Positions 36,146 through 48,689 are shown, counted from the first letter of the stretch. The stretch: DNA of 64,000 nt from Papio anubis (GCF_008728515.1 NC_044978.1:3181771-3245770), one strand, 5' to 3'. The notes: generated from the letters alone by a model not told the origin. A program made the numbers and translations.

Positions 36146-36460
36146 GTATCATAGAGACGTCAGATCGACTGGACCGTGAATCGACCTCCCATTATTGGCT
36201 GACAGTCTTTGCAACCGATCAGGGTGTCGTGCCTCTTTCATCGTTCATAGAGATCTACATAGAGGTTGAGGATGTCAATGACAATGCCCCACAGACATCA
36301 GAGCCTGTTTATTACCCAGAAATCTTGGAAAATTCTCCTAAAGATGTGTCTGTGGTCCAGATCGAGGCATTCGATCCAGATTTGAGCTCTAATGACAAGC
36401 TCGTGTACAGAATTACAAGTGGAAATCCACAGGGGTTCTTCGCGGTACATCCTAAAACAG
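36146..36460 (+). CDS. FAT1: FAT1 internal coding exon (probably exon 3), cadherin repeats about 10-11
   Basis: Internal exon of the atypical cadherin FAT1, a giant single-pass membrane protein with 34 extracellular cadherin repeats that acts in cell-cell contact, planar polarity and growth control. The frame starts with two bases finishing a split Gly codon, reads 104 whole codons (36148-36459) and ends on the first base of the next Gly codon, so both borders are phase 1 and skipping would keep frame. Calcium-binding motifs are visible: LDRE at residues 8-11, ATDQG at 22-26, the inter-repeat linker DVNDNAP at 42-48 and AFDPD at 74-78. The exon therefore holds the end of one cadherin repeat and the start of the next. 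Sequence such as STSHYWLTVFATDQG and PQTSEPVYYPEI matches FAT1, not FAT2-4, from memory. The exon number rests on the known gene structure (a very large exon 2 followed by a long intron). Residues 60, 79, 86, 88, 99 and 100 differ from the human protein as I remember it. Confidence 0.93.
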
Positions 36461-36469
36461 GTATGTGTT
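36461..36469 (+). promoter_or_regulatory. splice donor of the FAT1 exon
   Basis: CAG|GTATGT is a strong U2-type donor. Reading on would meet an in-frame TAA at once (GTATGTGTTAA), which supports the exon end here. Confidence 0.9.
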
Positions 36470-36619
36470 AATACTGTTGTGTGCAATGTTCATGCTTATG
36501 CTCTTCTGTTAGGGGGAAAAGTAAGAATTAGCATTGATCTGTTACATACTTTCGTTTTTTGTTAAATTGTTTTCCTTTTGAATTATTCAAAATAAGCCTT
36601 TATTTTGGATAAAAATATA

Positions 36620-36922
36620 GCCTAACCGAGTGTGGTGGCTCGCACCTGTAATCCCAGCACTTTGGGAGGCCAAGGCAGGTGGACCACAAGGTCAGGAGAG
36701 TGAGACCATCCTGGCTAACACGGTGAAACCCCATCTCTACTAAAAGTACAAAAAATTAGCCGGGCGTGGTGGCAGGCGCCTGTAGTCCCAGCTACTCGGG
36801 AGGCTGAGGCAGGAGAATGGCAATGGCGTGAACCCGGGAGGCAGAGCTTGCAGTGAGCTGAGATGGTGCCACTGCACTCCAGCGACAGAGCGAGACTCCG
36901 TCTCAAAAAAAAAAAAAAAAAT
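36620..36922 (+). mobile_element. AluY (sense), 160 bp after the FAT1 exon
   Basis: 'GGTCAGGAGAGTGAGACCA', 'GGCTAACACGGTGAAACC' and 'AAAATTAGCCGGGCGTGG' mark an AluY-type element. There is a small duplication ('GGCAATGGCGTGAACC') and a deletion in the last segment ('CTCCAGCGACAGAGCG'). A tail of about 18 A. Confidence 0.96.
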
Positions 36923-37639
36923 TAGCTTTTTTAACTTTGAGTTTGCTTTTATAAAGCTATTTTACAATTATGCTCATTAGTAGGGTTTCACTTTCAGGTT
37001 AAAAGGCAAACATTGTTATTTCAGTAATAGCTCCTAAATTAGTGATATATCTTAAATTTACAGCAAATTCTACTGCTGCTTAGAATTTGAATTGTTCTAA
37101 GTCCACTTTTTGTAAAGAATATTAAAAGAGTTTATTTCACAGTTCGCTAGTTTTGTAATGTTTTAAGGTTCTCCCATAGAGCAGTGCTGTATGTGCAGGT
37201 GGTAAGGGATTGGGATTAAACAGTTTTCAGACTGGAAGCGGTTGCTTTCCTGAAATGACAGCCCAGGCCTTTTGCTTCTAACATTTTTTCCATCGATGTC
37301 TGTGACCGACTCCCCTGCTTCCCAGAAGACAGCTCCTTGACCTCAAGATCCTCCTCCAAAATTTTTATAAACTTCTAATCTTTGTTCCTTACTGCACAAG
37401 TGATAACTGCGTTCACCCTCCTTGTGAAATAAAGGAAAAGTGAGCTAAAAACTAAGTGCTGAAAAATCAGAAGGCATGGCCAAACATAAGAAAGTCAGAA
37501 GTGTATAAGCATTGTGAGGATGCATTTGGAGTCCAGAATGTATGCCTCTCTAGTGCAGTCCCAGACCTCGAGAGAGAAATCTAGAAGTAAAAGCCTTGGT
37601 TGATGCAATGTGAGTGTGAACAAAAACCCTCAAAGAGAT
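36923..37639. other. intronic sequence, nothing recognised
   Basis: Ordinary AT-rich intron with no supported gene or repeat. Confidence 0.5.
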
Positions 37640-38230
37640 GTTTTCCTATCCTCTTCCCAGACCCCAGCAATCATCATCACAGAAGATGTCTGTGAACAAG
37701 CGTGTGCTTGGGGGGCTGGGGGGAGACTCCACGCACACCGAGCAGCGCGCGCCTTGGGAGCGCTCTCATTCAGTTCTGACGGGTTTTCTTGCCTGGACAG
37801 CCTCAGATTCTCAGTTCCCAAGAGTGTTCCCTTCCTCCCCCCAGCTGCAAGCCCAGGCCTCCGAAGCTCCTGACGGACCAGCTCCAAGTGAGGGTTCGCG
37901 TGACCTCTCTTTGGGTTCTGTTACTTTATTAGAACAGCTCACAGAACTCAGGGAGACACTTACATTTACCTGGTTATGACAAAGGATATTTTGAAGGATA
38001 CAAATAAACAGCCAGATGAAGAGATACACGGGGGCAAAGTCTGCAAGGGTCCCACGCACAGGCCTTCTGTCCCAGTGGAGTTGGGGGGCACCACCCTCCC
38101 AGCACCTGGATAAGTTCTTGTTCACCTTCCTGTAGCCTCCTCGTGTTCAGCGGCCAGAAACTCTGAACTCTGCTTTCTTGGGCCTTTTACGGAGACTTCA
38201 TTACCTAGGCGTGATGGACGCACGGACAGC
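37640..38230. repeat. LTR-like interspersed repeat, copy 2
   Basis: 'AGAACAGCTCACAGAACTCA', 'AAGGATACAAATAAACAGCC', 'GGGGCAAAGTCTGCAAGGGT', 'GTGGAGTTGGGGGGCACCAC' and 'GAGACTTCATTACCTAGGCG' match in order the copy at 20246-20920. Only one copy of the 39-bp block is present. The left part is GC-rich with CpGs. Open frames here have no protein similarity that I know. Confidence 0.65.
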
Positions 38231-39949
38231 CATGTCAACATGTGGTTGACAGAGGCCTGTCTCTTCAGATTCTTGGCCTCTGTCTGCAGCGTTTCCGCCT
38301 CCAGGATGTGGAGCGGGACCCTCTCTGGAATGAGGGGCTTGTGACGCACAGTCAGATTGGAGTCCTGCCTTGGCAGGTGAAAGGAGAGTGGCAGGTGGTC
38401 CGGACAGAGATTCTGTTTCCTGAGGCAAAAAGTGCTACAACATAACCGAAGACTGTGACGGGTATGAGAGTGACAAGCCAGAAACCATGGACAGAAACAA
38501 ATATACACCCCTCCCCACAACACACATGTGTGTCATATCACAGGTGGCAATTCAAGACCAGAACTACCCTTATAGTAATTTGTGTGATGAATGAGGCTAA
38601 GCAGTGTTTTCCATTTTCTTGTGTCTTCTCTCTTTTAGATTAGATTAAGTCCTCTGTGAAGAGATAGATGAGCAAGCAATAAATATTATTTTGGATATCT
38701 AAGCACATGGCATAGGTCTGGGCATAATACATATTTGAGGAGTAGGAGAAAGAAACTGAGGAGATGATGTAGCTTAGCATTGCTGTGGGGAGCCTTGAAA
38801 ACCCTGGGTTCTTCCTGGGGCCCCAGAAATGATGGTGTGGCTGCTATGGCGTTATGTCTTGTTGTAGAAACATGATTAACACGACATTGCCTCTCCCCTT
38901 TAAATCTCTCTATTCTGACAACTCTAAAGAAAAGGTGTTTGCAACTCTATGCTGTTACCTTCAGCAGGAGTAAACCCTGTCCAGGTGTCCACCGCCAGCC
39001 CCCCAGCCCCGGTGGGAGTACAGGCATTCTCCTGGCAGGGCGGCAGGAGGAAATTCAGTGGACTGCACCCAGAGGCTTTCTTTTCTTACGAGTTGAAGTC
39101 AGGGAATAGTGGAGGATGCCATAGTTAGTACACAGCAGTATTTGTTGTGAAGTATGTTAAAAACTATGATTAGTAAAGAAGTCTCAACGTTCCACAAATC
39201 ACCTGAAGTCTCTGAAGATGAAGAACCATATTTTAGCATGGGAATTACTAATATAGGAAATATAGCTTCATAAGATCGGTTTCTAGATGATTCTCTTCCC
39301 CCAACTCAGCAGAAAATTGGGGTGTGATCCTCAGGACCCAAAGTGCAGATGCCTCATCTTCTCACAGCCTTTAAAGCAGACTGACTTTTCACAGGTAGGT
39401 CGGTGTCGTGGCGGCTTGATTGTGAAGGCTGATGAAAGTCTGTCTGGCAGAAAAAAGTGCTTGAGAGTTACTGACCCATCGCACCACCTGGAGACCCTAA
39501 ATCGTGTTACTTAATGATTAATGGCTGAGCAAGGGAATCACTGGGCTGGAAATCAAGAGATCTGGGCCATAGCGAGGCCTTCCCTCTGGGATCCTGGGGC
39601 AAACTGACTTCCGGGTTCTTCGATTTTGTGATTCGGGGTGTTTCTGCACTCCTGTTAAGGCTTGTGTGTGTAGAGTGCAGGAGCGCCCAGGGTCGTTCAG
39701 GGGACAGGTGCCACAGTGCTTCCACTTGCAGGTGTTACAGTTACTCTGTTAATGAATATAAGACAGTCAAGAATCTAGCAGATTGATAAACTTGTGCCTT
39801 TGAAAAAACAAATTTGCTGGAATAAAGTGGGTCTACTTGTTTCGTAGTGGGAAACATGAATTGGGGACCCGGGTGATTATCCTCAGTGTCCAGCAGGCTA
39901 GAGAGTGCTTCAGTTTATCATCATTTAAAGTGTGTGTTTGTGCATCAGG
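38231..39949. other. intronic sequence, nothing recognised
   Basis: No clear repeat family or gene. The first 300 bp may continue the LTR-like repeat. Confidence 0.45.
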
Positions 39950-40301
39950 TACAGTCACGCATGGCTGAATGCCAGGGATGCATTTTGAGAAACGCGTCAT
40001 CAGGTGATTTTGTCAGTGTGTGGACAACATAGAGTGTACTTACCCAAACCTAGATGGTCTAGCCTACTACACACACAGGCTGTATGGGATGGCCTGTTCT
40101 AGTCTACAGACCTGTATACCATGATCCTGTACTGAACACTGCAGGCACTTGTAACGCATTTGTGTGTGCAACATAGCTAAGTATAGAAAAGGTGCAGTAA
40201 AAATATGATATTAATCTTTCACAGCCATGGTCGTATGTGCAGTTCGAGCGTATATGCAGCCCATGGTTAGCTGAAACATCATTATGCAGTGCATGGCTGT
40301 A
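39950..40301. mobile_element. MITE-like DNA transposon with terminal inverted repeats
   Basis: Left end TACAGTCACGCATGGCTGAA and right end, read in reverse, TACAGCCATGCACTGCATAA form imperfect inverted repeats beginning TACAG, with possible TA target duplication as in Tc1/mariner-pogo elements. The interior ('ACATAGAGTGTACTTACCC', 'GCCTACTACACACACAGGC') matches a common human repeat of this kind. The exact family is not named. Confidence 0.8.
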
Positions 40302-40392
40302 TTTATTTACTGAACTTTGAAATTATTTTCCCGAATCTTTGCAAGTTCGTCTACAAAAGTGAAATAACCAAGAGGAACTGGTGTGTGCAGTA

Positions 40393-40806
40393 GTGTGGCA
40401 CAGGCTCTCACAGGTCCGATGGAAGTGTAGCACAGGCTCTCACGGGTCTGCTGGAAGTGCGGCACGGGCCCTCACAGGTCCGGTGGAAGTGTGGCACGGG
40501 CCCTCACGGGTCTGGTGGAAGTGTGGCACAGGTCCAGTGGAAGTGTGGCACAGGTCCGGTGGAAGTGTGGCACAGGCTCTCACAGGTCCGATGGAAGTGT
40601 AGCACAGGTCCAGTGGAAGTGTGGCACAGGCCCTCACAGATCCGGTGGAAGTCTGGCACAGGTCTGGTGGAAGTGTGGCACAGACTCTGATGGGTCTGCT
40701 GGAAGTGTGGCACAGGCTCTCACAGATCCGGTGGAAGTGTGGCACAGACTCTCATGGGTCTGCTGGAAGTGTGGCACGGGCTCTCACGGGTCCAGTGGAA
40801 GTAGGA
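40393..40806. repeat. minisatellite of alternating 32-bp and 22-bp units
   Basis: 'GTGTGGCACAGG...GGTGGAA' recurs with a 32-bp period (40393 to 40425 exactly 32). Shorter 22-bp units lack the CTCTCACAGG segment. About 14-15 units. Variants (ACAGG/ACGGG, GGTCC/GGTCT, GATGG/GGTGG/GCTGG) recur in higher-order fashion. Open frames on both strands are translations of the array. Confidence 0.95.
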
Positions 40807-41959
40807 AACCGGCAGTGGGTGTGACTGTGAAGATGAGGCCCTGTGGAACAGGTACTGGGCTGATTGTGAAGGTGGTAACAATAGATTGATGGAGAGGAGG
40901 TAGAAGGTGTTTTTATGTTGGGGGCAATTTGAAGGAATGGTGAGTTGGAGACCAAGAAATAAGTGTACGGGAGATGGCTATACTCAATGGAAAACCTCGA
41001 ATGCCGGAATAAGGGTGAAAGAGGTTATTTGTTATTTTTATTAATAAAAGTGACCTCTTTTTGAGAGTCGGTATAAAGTGCCTTGCAACATTTTGGATAA
41101 CCTTAAATAAAATGACCTCACTAAAAGTCTTTTTGGAAAAGAGGAAGACATCTCGGCAATATTTTTCTCTCCTTACCCTTTTGTCACAGTATAACAAAAT
41201 ATTTTAAAAGCCACAACCAGAAACCTTCCTAGGAGTGGGTTTAGTGAGTGATCTTACAAATTTTGTGCTCTAAACAAGTTTGAGTGAACTTTTTTGAATG
41301 CTTTTTCTCTTCAAGATTTTTGTGCTTAATTATGGTGCCGAGAACTGTCTGTCTGCATTTCAGACCATTCTTATTACATTGTTTACAAGTGGGGGGGGGC
41401 AGTGGGTTTTCATTTTTAGGAGATACAAGTGGAAGAGCATATCCATTTTCCTTTCGTGATATATACACTTGTTGACATCACTAATTTTTATAACATTTTT
41501 TGTTTGTGTCCATTATTAGTTATAGGGTAAATGTGCTTCTTTTAACATAAGCTGCACGCTTGTTCCAGGTGGAAGAGAGACAGGAGCGTAGAATTCAGAT
41601 TGTTTGGCGCCTTGGCAGCTCCAGCGCCTGCAAACAAAAGCGTCACAGCTTTGTGGTATGTCAAGGACAGAGAAGAAAGGGAGTCCCGAACAAAAGGGAC
41701 TAATGTGAGCTTCTCATGTCTCATTATTCACGAACAACCTCTGGAAATCGACACCACGCTTGCAAAGAGTCTTTTAAAGTTATTGCTTTGAACTTGGAGG
41801 AGTTGATATGCAACTTACAATTCACGTTTATTAATACTTTTGAAGTGTTACTTTTAGACATGTGCGTCCTTTAGAAGAGACCACGGTCTTACTCTCTTAT
41901 CTGTATGTTTGATATTTTTCAAGTTTTTGCTACAAACCAAGTAGTGATCTTTATTTTTA
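40807..41959. other. intronic sequence, nothing recognised
   Basis: Contains a G10 run at 41390-41399. Otherwise unrecognised intron. Confidence 0.5.
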
Positions 41960-42520
41960 AAAAGCTTTTTTGAGGTGTAATTGACTTACAGCAAATTGCA
42001 CATATTTAAAGTCTACAAATTGAAAAGCTTTGATGTAGCTTTTACACCTGAGAAAGCACCACCACTCTCAGGGAGTGAACACACCCATCATTCCCAAAGG
42101 TCTGCTCACACTTCCCTGTATTCCCCCTTCCAGCCCTCCCACCTGCATCTCCAGTCAACTGCTGGTGTGCTTTCTAGCACTAAATAATAGTGTGCATTTC
42201 CTAGAATTTTATATTCGTCAGCTCACGTGGCATGTACTCTTTTTGGTAAGGCTTCTTACAGTTCGCATGTTTATTTTGAGATTCATGCATGTTTTAGCGT
42301 TTATTAGGACTACGTTTCTTTTCATTGCTGTGTATCCTTTGTGTAGATAGATTAATTTGTGTATCCACCCACCTGGTGATAGGCATTTGTATTGTTGCCA
42401 GGTTTGGGCTGTTTATAAATAAAGCGCTGTGAACATTGAGTACAGGTCCTTCTGTGGACGCATACGTCCGTTTCTCTTGGACGTCACCTAGGGGTGCATA
42501 GCTGGCTGGAAACTGTCTCA
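41960..42520 (-). repeat. old L1M-type fragment (antisense)
   Basis: 'TTTTGAGGTGTAATTGACTT', 'GCACATATTTAAAGTCTAC', 'CTAGAATTTTATATTCGTC', 'TATTTTGAGATTCATGCATG' and 'ATAAATAAAGCGCTGTGAAC' keep the order of an old mammalian L1 3' region read in reverse. Confidence 0.8.
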
Positions 42521-43873
42521 AGGCAGCAAGCTGCTGCGATCGCGGCTCTCCCCTCGTCTGTTTCTCTCCGGGATCCCTGTCTTTCTTTGCCTGATGTCTA
42601 GTGTCGTGTCACCTGCCAGTGCATTCATTTTGTCTGCTTCTTGGTGGTTTTATGTGAAAGCATAAATCTGATCCCCTTACTAGAAGTGGAAGGTCAGCTA
42701 TTGCGTTTAAATCAGAAAAAGATGCCTTTTTAAGTTTAGAAGTTCCATCAACGTGGATGGACTATAAACACCTCCTTTAATAAACAGTGAATCTTCTTAG
42801 CCAGGGTTTTTGTGTCTTTAAGGAGTAAAAACTGAATTTCCAGGTTTATTTTAAATGGAAACTTAGCAATATCCTGGGCATGTTTCTGGAGTTTGTGGAA
42901 ATACGGATATATATGCACTTTTTGTCCCGCCCAAATTGTGCTGTTGTGTTGTACCCAGTAGCCAGGATGGTACTCCTCAGTCCTCCTTCCCCGGAGTACC
43001 GTTCACATCAGTTTACTCTGCTCAGCAAGGCCGGAGGCAGATGTGTGTTTGTGATGTGTGTTTGTGATGTATGTGCACGTGTGGGTAGCACACCTCTTCA
43101 TTTCTATCACTTGTTTTAAATAGGTAATGCAATCACATGGTAAAACATGCAAAAAGTACAAGAAGATACCCAGTCAAGTTTTACTTTTACCCAGTTCTCC
43201 AGACACTCAGTTCCCTTCCTTAGTATATTCACTCTATTTTCTTATTTTCTCTATCCTGAATGCTGTGGCATCTGGGCCCTCACTGAGTGGGGAAGGACTG
43301 CCCCTTCCGGGACTCGGGATACAAATGACTGGTGCAGGATCGTGCCTTTCATACACAAGCTGACCAGTCCAGAGTCCCGCTCCACACCACCACCTGTGTC
43401 ATACCCAAGTCATCTCAGAGCCAGCGCTAGACAACTGGGGACAGCTATGCCCCAGAGCCTTTGAAATTGCGTAAATCAGCCAATCCGTAGCGTCTCGCTC
43501 TAGCCTTTCTGTGAGATCCTCAGTCCAGCTTTCCCGGTTCCTTCCACCTCCAGACCGACCCTGGCACGGTCCCGTGTGGCCCAGTACAGCCTTTGCCACC
43601 TTCAGTGGGGGTAGCGTGGCCTCCTCTTGGGGAAGTAGCAAACTGCCTTTTCACTGGCGGTCATACCTCATCTGTTGTCTCACCATACCTGAATAATAAA
43701 ATCTACTACTTAAAGACAGCTAGCGTTTGCATTTTCTTTCACTTGTATGCAGGCAAGAAAGAATATGTTGGTTTTTTCCTCACCTTTGGACACAGATAGC
43801 GTACTGTATACATGGATATGCATCTTGGATTTTTCTGTAACAGTATTGGATGCTGTGCTTTTAAGATCACCTT
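42521..43873. other. intronic sequence with L1M scraps
   Basis: 'AAATAGGTAATGCAATCACA' at 43119 recurs at 44525, suggesting pieces of one old LINE later split by the Alu at 43874. No gene is supported. Confidence 0.5.
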
Positions 43874-44168
43874 GGCCAAGTGTGGTGGCTCATGCCTATA
43901 ATCCCAGCACTTTGGGAGGCTGAGGCTTGTGGATCACTTGAGGTCAGGAGTTCGAATCCAGCCTGGCCAACATGGCGAAACCCTATCTCTGCTAAAAACA
44001 AAAATTAGCTGGGTGTGGTGTTGCACACCTTAATCCCAGCTGCTTGGGAGGCTGAGGCATGAGAATCGCTTGAACCCGGGAGGCAGAGTTGCAGTAAGCC
44101 GAGATCACTCCACTGCCCTCCAGCCTAGGCAACAGAGTGAGACTACATCTCAAAAAACAAACAAAAAA
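43874..44168 (+). mobile_element. AluS-like (sense)
   Basis: GGCCAAGTGTGGTGGCTCAT to a tail of AAAACAAACAAAAAACC. 'CCAACATGGCGAAACCC' suits AluS. A short (T/A)CACCTT flank is found on both sides. Confidence 0.95.
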
Positions 44169-44587
44169 CCCCAAAACACCTTATTGTGGTTACTGATGAA
44201 TTTGACACATTATTATAGGAATATATATATGCATATCCACATACCTTTCACTGTCCATTTCACTGATCTTCTGATTTTATCTAATCAATGTTTACTTTTT
44301 ACCTCTTCTCATTCATCTTCCTCTCTGAGAACAAATACAGTAAGAAAGACTTTTATTTATGACTTTAAATAAATTTATTAAAAAGTTTAGTAGTTAATGG
44401 TACAGGGCATCCTCTTTGACTGTGTAGGTTTGTGTTTGTGATTTCTGTGTGTTTATATGTGCATCTTAAAAGGTTTAGGCTCTGTAACAGCTGCTACCTG
44501 TATTTCTGTCCTCTTGAGATTTTAAATAGGTAATGCAATCACATAGTACACAATTCAATATGTACATACCATAAAAACCTCATTTGT

Positions 44588-44605
44588 TAAATACTGAATC
44601 TTCTT
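44588..44605. repeat. L1 target-site duplication, left copy
   Basis: TAAATACTGAATCTTCTT, identical to 50731-50748, directly precedes the T-rich tail of the L1. Confidence 0.96.
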
Positions 44606-44884
44606 TTTTTTTTTAATTTTATTTTATTTTATTTTATTTTTTTATTTTTTATTTTTTTTTAATTTATTATTATTATACTTTAAGTTGTAGGGTACATGTG
44701 CATAACATGGTAGTTTGTTACATATGTATACTTGTGCCATGTTGGTCTGCTTTTCTTTTCGCACCCATCAACTCTCGTTTACTACATCAGGTATAACTCC
44801 TAATGCAACTTCCCTCCCCCCTCCCCCATGATAGGCCCTGTGATGTTCCCCTTCCTGAGTCCAAGGGTCTTCATTGTTCAGTTC

Positions 44885-47800
44885 CCACCCCATGAGTGAG
44901 AACATGTGCTCTATTTTCTGTTCTGTGATAGTTTCAAGAATGATGGTTTCCAGCTGCATCCACGTCCCTACAAAGGACACAAACTCATCCTTTTTATGGC
45001 TGCATAGTATTCCCATGGTGTATGTGCCACATTTTCTTTTAATCCACCTGTCACTGATGCATTTGGGTTGATTCCAAGTCTTTGCTATTAGAATAGTGCT
45101 GCAATAAAACATACGTGCATGTGTGTCTTTATAGCATAATTTATAACTTTTGGGTATATCCCCAGTAATGGGATGGCTGGGCACTGCAGTCTTAGATCCT
45201 TGAGAATTCGCCATACTGTTTCTCCAGAATGGTTGAACTAGTTTACAATCCCACCAACAGTGTAAAGTGTTCTCTATTTCTCTCCCACATCCTCTCCAGC
45301 ACCTGCTGTTTCCCTTGACTTTTAATGACGCCATTCTAACTGGTGTGAGATGGTATTTCATTGTGGTTTTGATTTGCATTTCTCTGCTGGCCAGTGATGA
45401 TGAGCATTTTTTCATATGTCTGTTGCTGTAAGGAATGCCTTCGAGAAACAAGTTCGTTCATATCCTTTACCCACTTTTTGATGGGGTTGTTGTTTTTTCT
45501 TGTAAATTTGTTGGAGTTCTTTGTAGGTTCTGGATATTAGCCCTTTGTCAGATGAGTAGATTGCAAAAATTTTCTCCCATTCTGTAGGTTGCCTGTTCAC
45601 TCTGATGGTAGTTTCTTTGCTGTGCAGAAGCTCTTTAGTTTAATGAGATCCCCATTTGTCAATTTTAGCTTTGCTGCCGTTGCTTTTGGTGTTTTAGACA
45701 TAGCCTTGCCCATGCCTATGTCCTGAATGGTACTACCTAGGTTTTCCTTCAGGATTTTATGGTATTAGGTCTAACATTTAAGTCTCTAATCCATCTTGAA
45801 TTAATTTTCGTATAAGGAGTAAGGAAAGGATCCAGTTTCAGCTTACTATGTATAGCCAATTTTTCCTCTAGCATCCATTTATTAAATAGGGAATCCTTTC
45901 CCCATTTCTTGTTTCTCTCAGGTTTGTCAAAGATCAGATGGCTGTAGATGTGTGGTATTATTTCTGAGGACTCTGTTCTGTTCCATTGGTCTATATCTCT
46001 GTTTTGGTACCAGTACCATGCTGTTTTGCTACTGTAGCCTTGTAGTATAGTTTGAAGTCAGGTGGATGCCTCCAGCTTTGTTCTTTTGACTTAGGATTGT
46101 CTTGGAGATGCGGGCTCTTTTTTGTTCCATATGAACTTTTAAAGCAGTTTTTTCCAATTCTGTGAAGAAACTCATTGGTAGCTTGATGGGGATGGCATTG
46201 AATCTATAAATTACCTTGGGCATACCATTTTCACGATATTGATTCTTCTCCTATCCATGAGCATGGTATGTTCTTTTCCATTTTGTTTGTGTCCTCTTTT
46301 TATTTCACTGAGCAGTGGTTTGTAGTTCTCCTTGAAGAGGTCCTTTACATCCCTTTGTAAGTTGACCTCTAGGTATTTGATTCCTTGAAGCAATTGTGAA
46401 TGGAAGTTCATTCATGATTTGGCTCTGTGTTTGTCTGCTGGTGTATAAAGGAATGCTTGTGATTTTTGCACACACTTTGTATCCTGGAGACTTTGCTAGT
46501 TGCTTATCAGCTTAAGGAGATTTTGGGCTGAGACAATGGGTTTTCAACATACAATCATGTCATCTGCAACAGGGACAATTTGACTTCTTTTCTTTTCCTA
46601 ACTGAATACCCCTCTGATTTCTTTCTTTGCCTAATTGCCCTAGCCAGAACTTCCAACCACTATGTTGAATAGGAGTGGTGAGAGAGGCATCCCTGTCTTG
46701 TGCCAGTTTTCAAAGGAATTTTTCCAGTTTTGCCTATATCCAGTATGATATTGGCTGTGGGTTTGTCATAAATAGCTCTTATTATTTTGAGATAATGCCC
46801 ATCAATAATCAATTTATTGAGCCGCTTTAGCATGAAGGGCTGTTGAATTTGTCAAAGCCTTTTTGCATCTATTGAGATAACCATGTGGTTCTTGTCTTTG
46901 GTTCTGTTTATATGCTGGATTATGTTTTATTGATTTGCTATCGTTGAACCAGCCTTGCATCCCAGGGATGGGTGTCACTATTCGTAGTGATAAGCTTTTT
47001 GATGTGTTGTTGAACTGGGTTTGCCAGTATTTTATTGAGGATTTTTGCATCGATGTTCATCAGGATATTGGTCTAAAATTTCTTTTTTTGTTGTGTTCTC
47101 TGTTAGGCTTTGCACAGGATGATGTTGGCCTCATAAATGAGTTAGGAGATTCTCTTTTCTATTGATTTGGAATACTGAAGTTTCGTAGCTGAATGGTACC
47201 AACTCCTCCTTATACCTTCTGTAGACCAGCTGTGAATCCATCTGGTCCTGACTTTTTGGTTGGTAGGCTATTAATTATTGTCTCAATTTCAGAGCCTACT
47301 ATTCATTCAGGATTCAACTCTTCCTACACCTTGAAGAGTGTGGCCCAGGAAATTATCCATTTCTTCTAGGTTTTCCAGTTTATTTCATGAGAGGTGTTTA
47401 TATAGTATTCTCTGATGCAGTAGTTTGTATTTCTGTGGGGTCAGGTGATATCCCTTTATCATTTTTAATTGGGCCGATTTGATTCTTCTCTCTTTTCTCT
47501 TTTATTAGTCTTGCTAGTGGTCTATCAATTTTGTTGATCTTTTCAAAAACCCAACTCCTGATTCATTGATTTTTGAGGGTTTTTTTGTGTCTCTATCTCC
47601 TTCACAGTTCTGCTCTGATCTTATATTTCTTTTGCCTTCTGCTAGCTTTGGAATGTGTTTGTTTTGCTTCTCTAGTTCTTTAATTATATGTTAGAGTGTC
47701 AATTTTTTATCTTTCCTGCTTTCTCTTGTGGGCATTTAGTGCTATAAATTTCTACACACTGCTTTAAATGTGTCCCAGAGATTCTGGTATGTTGTATCTT

Positions 47801-48635
47801 TGTTCTTTATTGGTTTCAAAGAATACCTCGGTTTCTGCCTTCATTTCATGTACCCAGTGAAATATTCAGGAGCAGGTTGTTCAGTTTCCATGTAGTTGAG
47901 CGGTTTCTTTTGATTGAGTTTCTTAGTCCTGAGTTCTAGTTTGATTGCACTGTGGTCTGAGAGACAGTTTGTTATAATTTCTGTTCTTGTACATTTGTTG
48001 AGAATACTTTACTCAATTATATGTCAATTTTGGAGTAAGTAATGATGTAGTGCTTATGTTGTTCCTATTTCGCTTATTTGGGGTGGAGAGTTCTATAGAT
48101 GTCTATTAGGTCTGCTTGCTGCAGAGATGAGTTCAATTCCTGGATATCCTTGTTAATCTCTTCTGCCCTGTTGATCTGTCAATGTTGACAGGAGTGCTGA
48201 AGTCTCCCATTATTATTGTATGGGAGTTCTAAGTCTCTTTGTAAGTCTCTATGACTTGCTTTATGAATCTGGGTGCTCCTGTATTGGGCATATATATATT
48301 TAGGATAATAGCTCTCTGTTGAATTGATCCCCACCACACATGTAATGGCCTTCTTTGTCTCTTTTGATCTTTGATGGTTTAAAGTCTGTTTTATCGTAGA
48401 GAGACTAGGATCAAAACTCTGCTTTTTGTTCTCCATTTTGCTTTGGTAAATCTTCCTCCATCCTTTGTTTCCTTTGAGCCTTCATGTGCCCTCATGTGAG
48501 ATGGGTCTCCTGAATTACAGCAGACTGATGGGTCTTGGACTCTTTATCCAGTTTGCCAGTTCCGGTGGGGTTCCCTTTTCATTGGAGCATTTAGTCCATT
48601 TACATTTTAAGGTTAAGATTGTTATGTGTGAACTT
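44885..48635 (-). pseudogene. L1 ORF2 (endonuclease / reverse transcriptase), broken
   Basis: Approximate limits. Endonuclease motif QETHL is seen near 48497-48514 and the reverse-transcriptase ADDM motif near 46558-46567. In the C-terminal part 'CWWDCKLVQP' and 'FVSFVGTWM' are intact. The reading frame survives only in pieces (for example 44768-45451, 45412-45600, 46029-46223, 46211-46411, 46814-47050, 48179-48436) shifted against each other, so no functional protein can be made. Confidence 0.93.
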
Positions 48636-48689
48636 GATCCTGCCATTATGATATTAACTGGTTATTTTTGCTCTCGTTAGTTGATGCAG

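Noticed and set aside
37610..38523. overlapping open frames in GC-rich sequence
   Set aside because: They coincide with the LTR-like repeat and its flank; no protein similarity.
40381..40889. long frames on both strands with Cys/His-containing repeats (zinc-finger look-alike)
   Set aside because: The Cys and His spacing is forced by the 32/22-bp repeat (54 bp together, a multiple of three); no real domain.
44768..45451. 227-codon minus-strand frame as a host gene
   Set aside because: It is the C-terminal part of L1 ORF2 followed by 3' UTR read-through, inside the broken L1.
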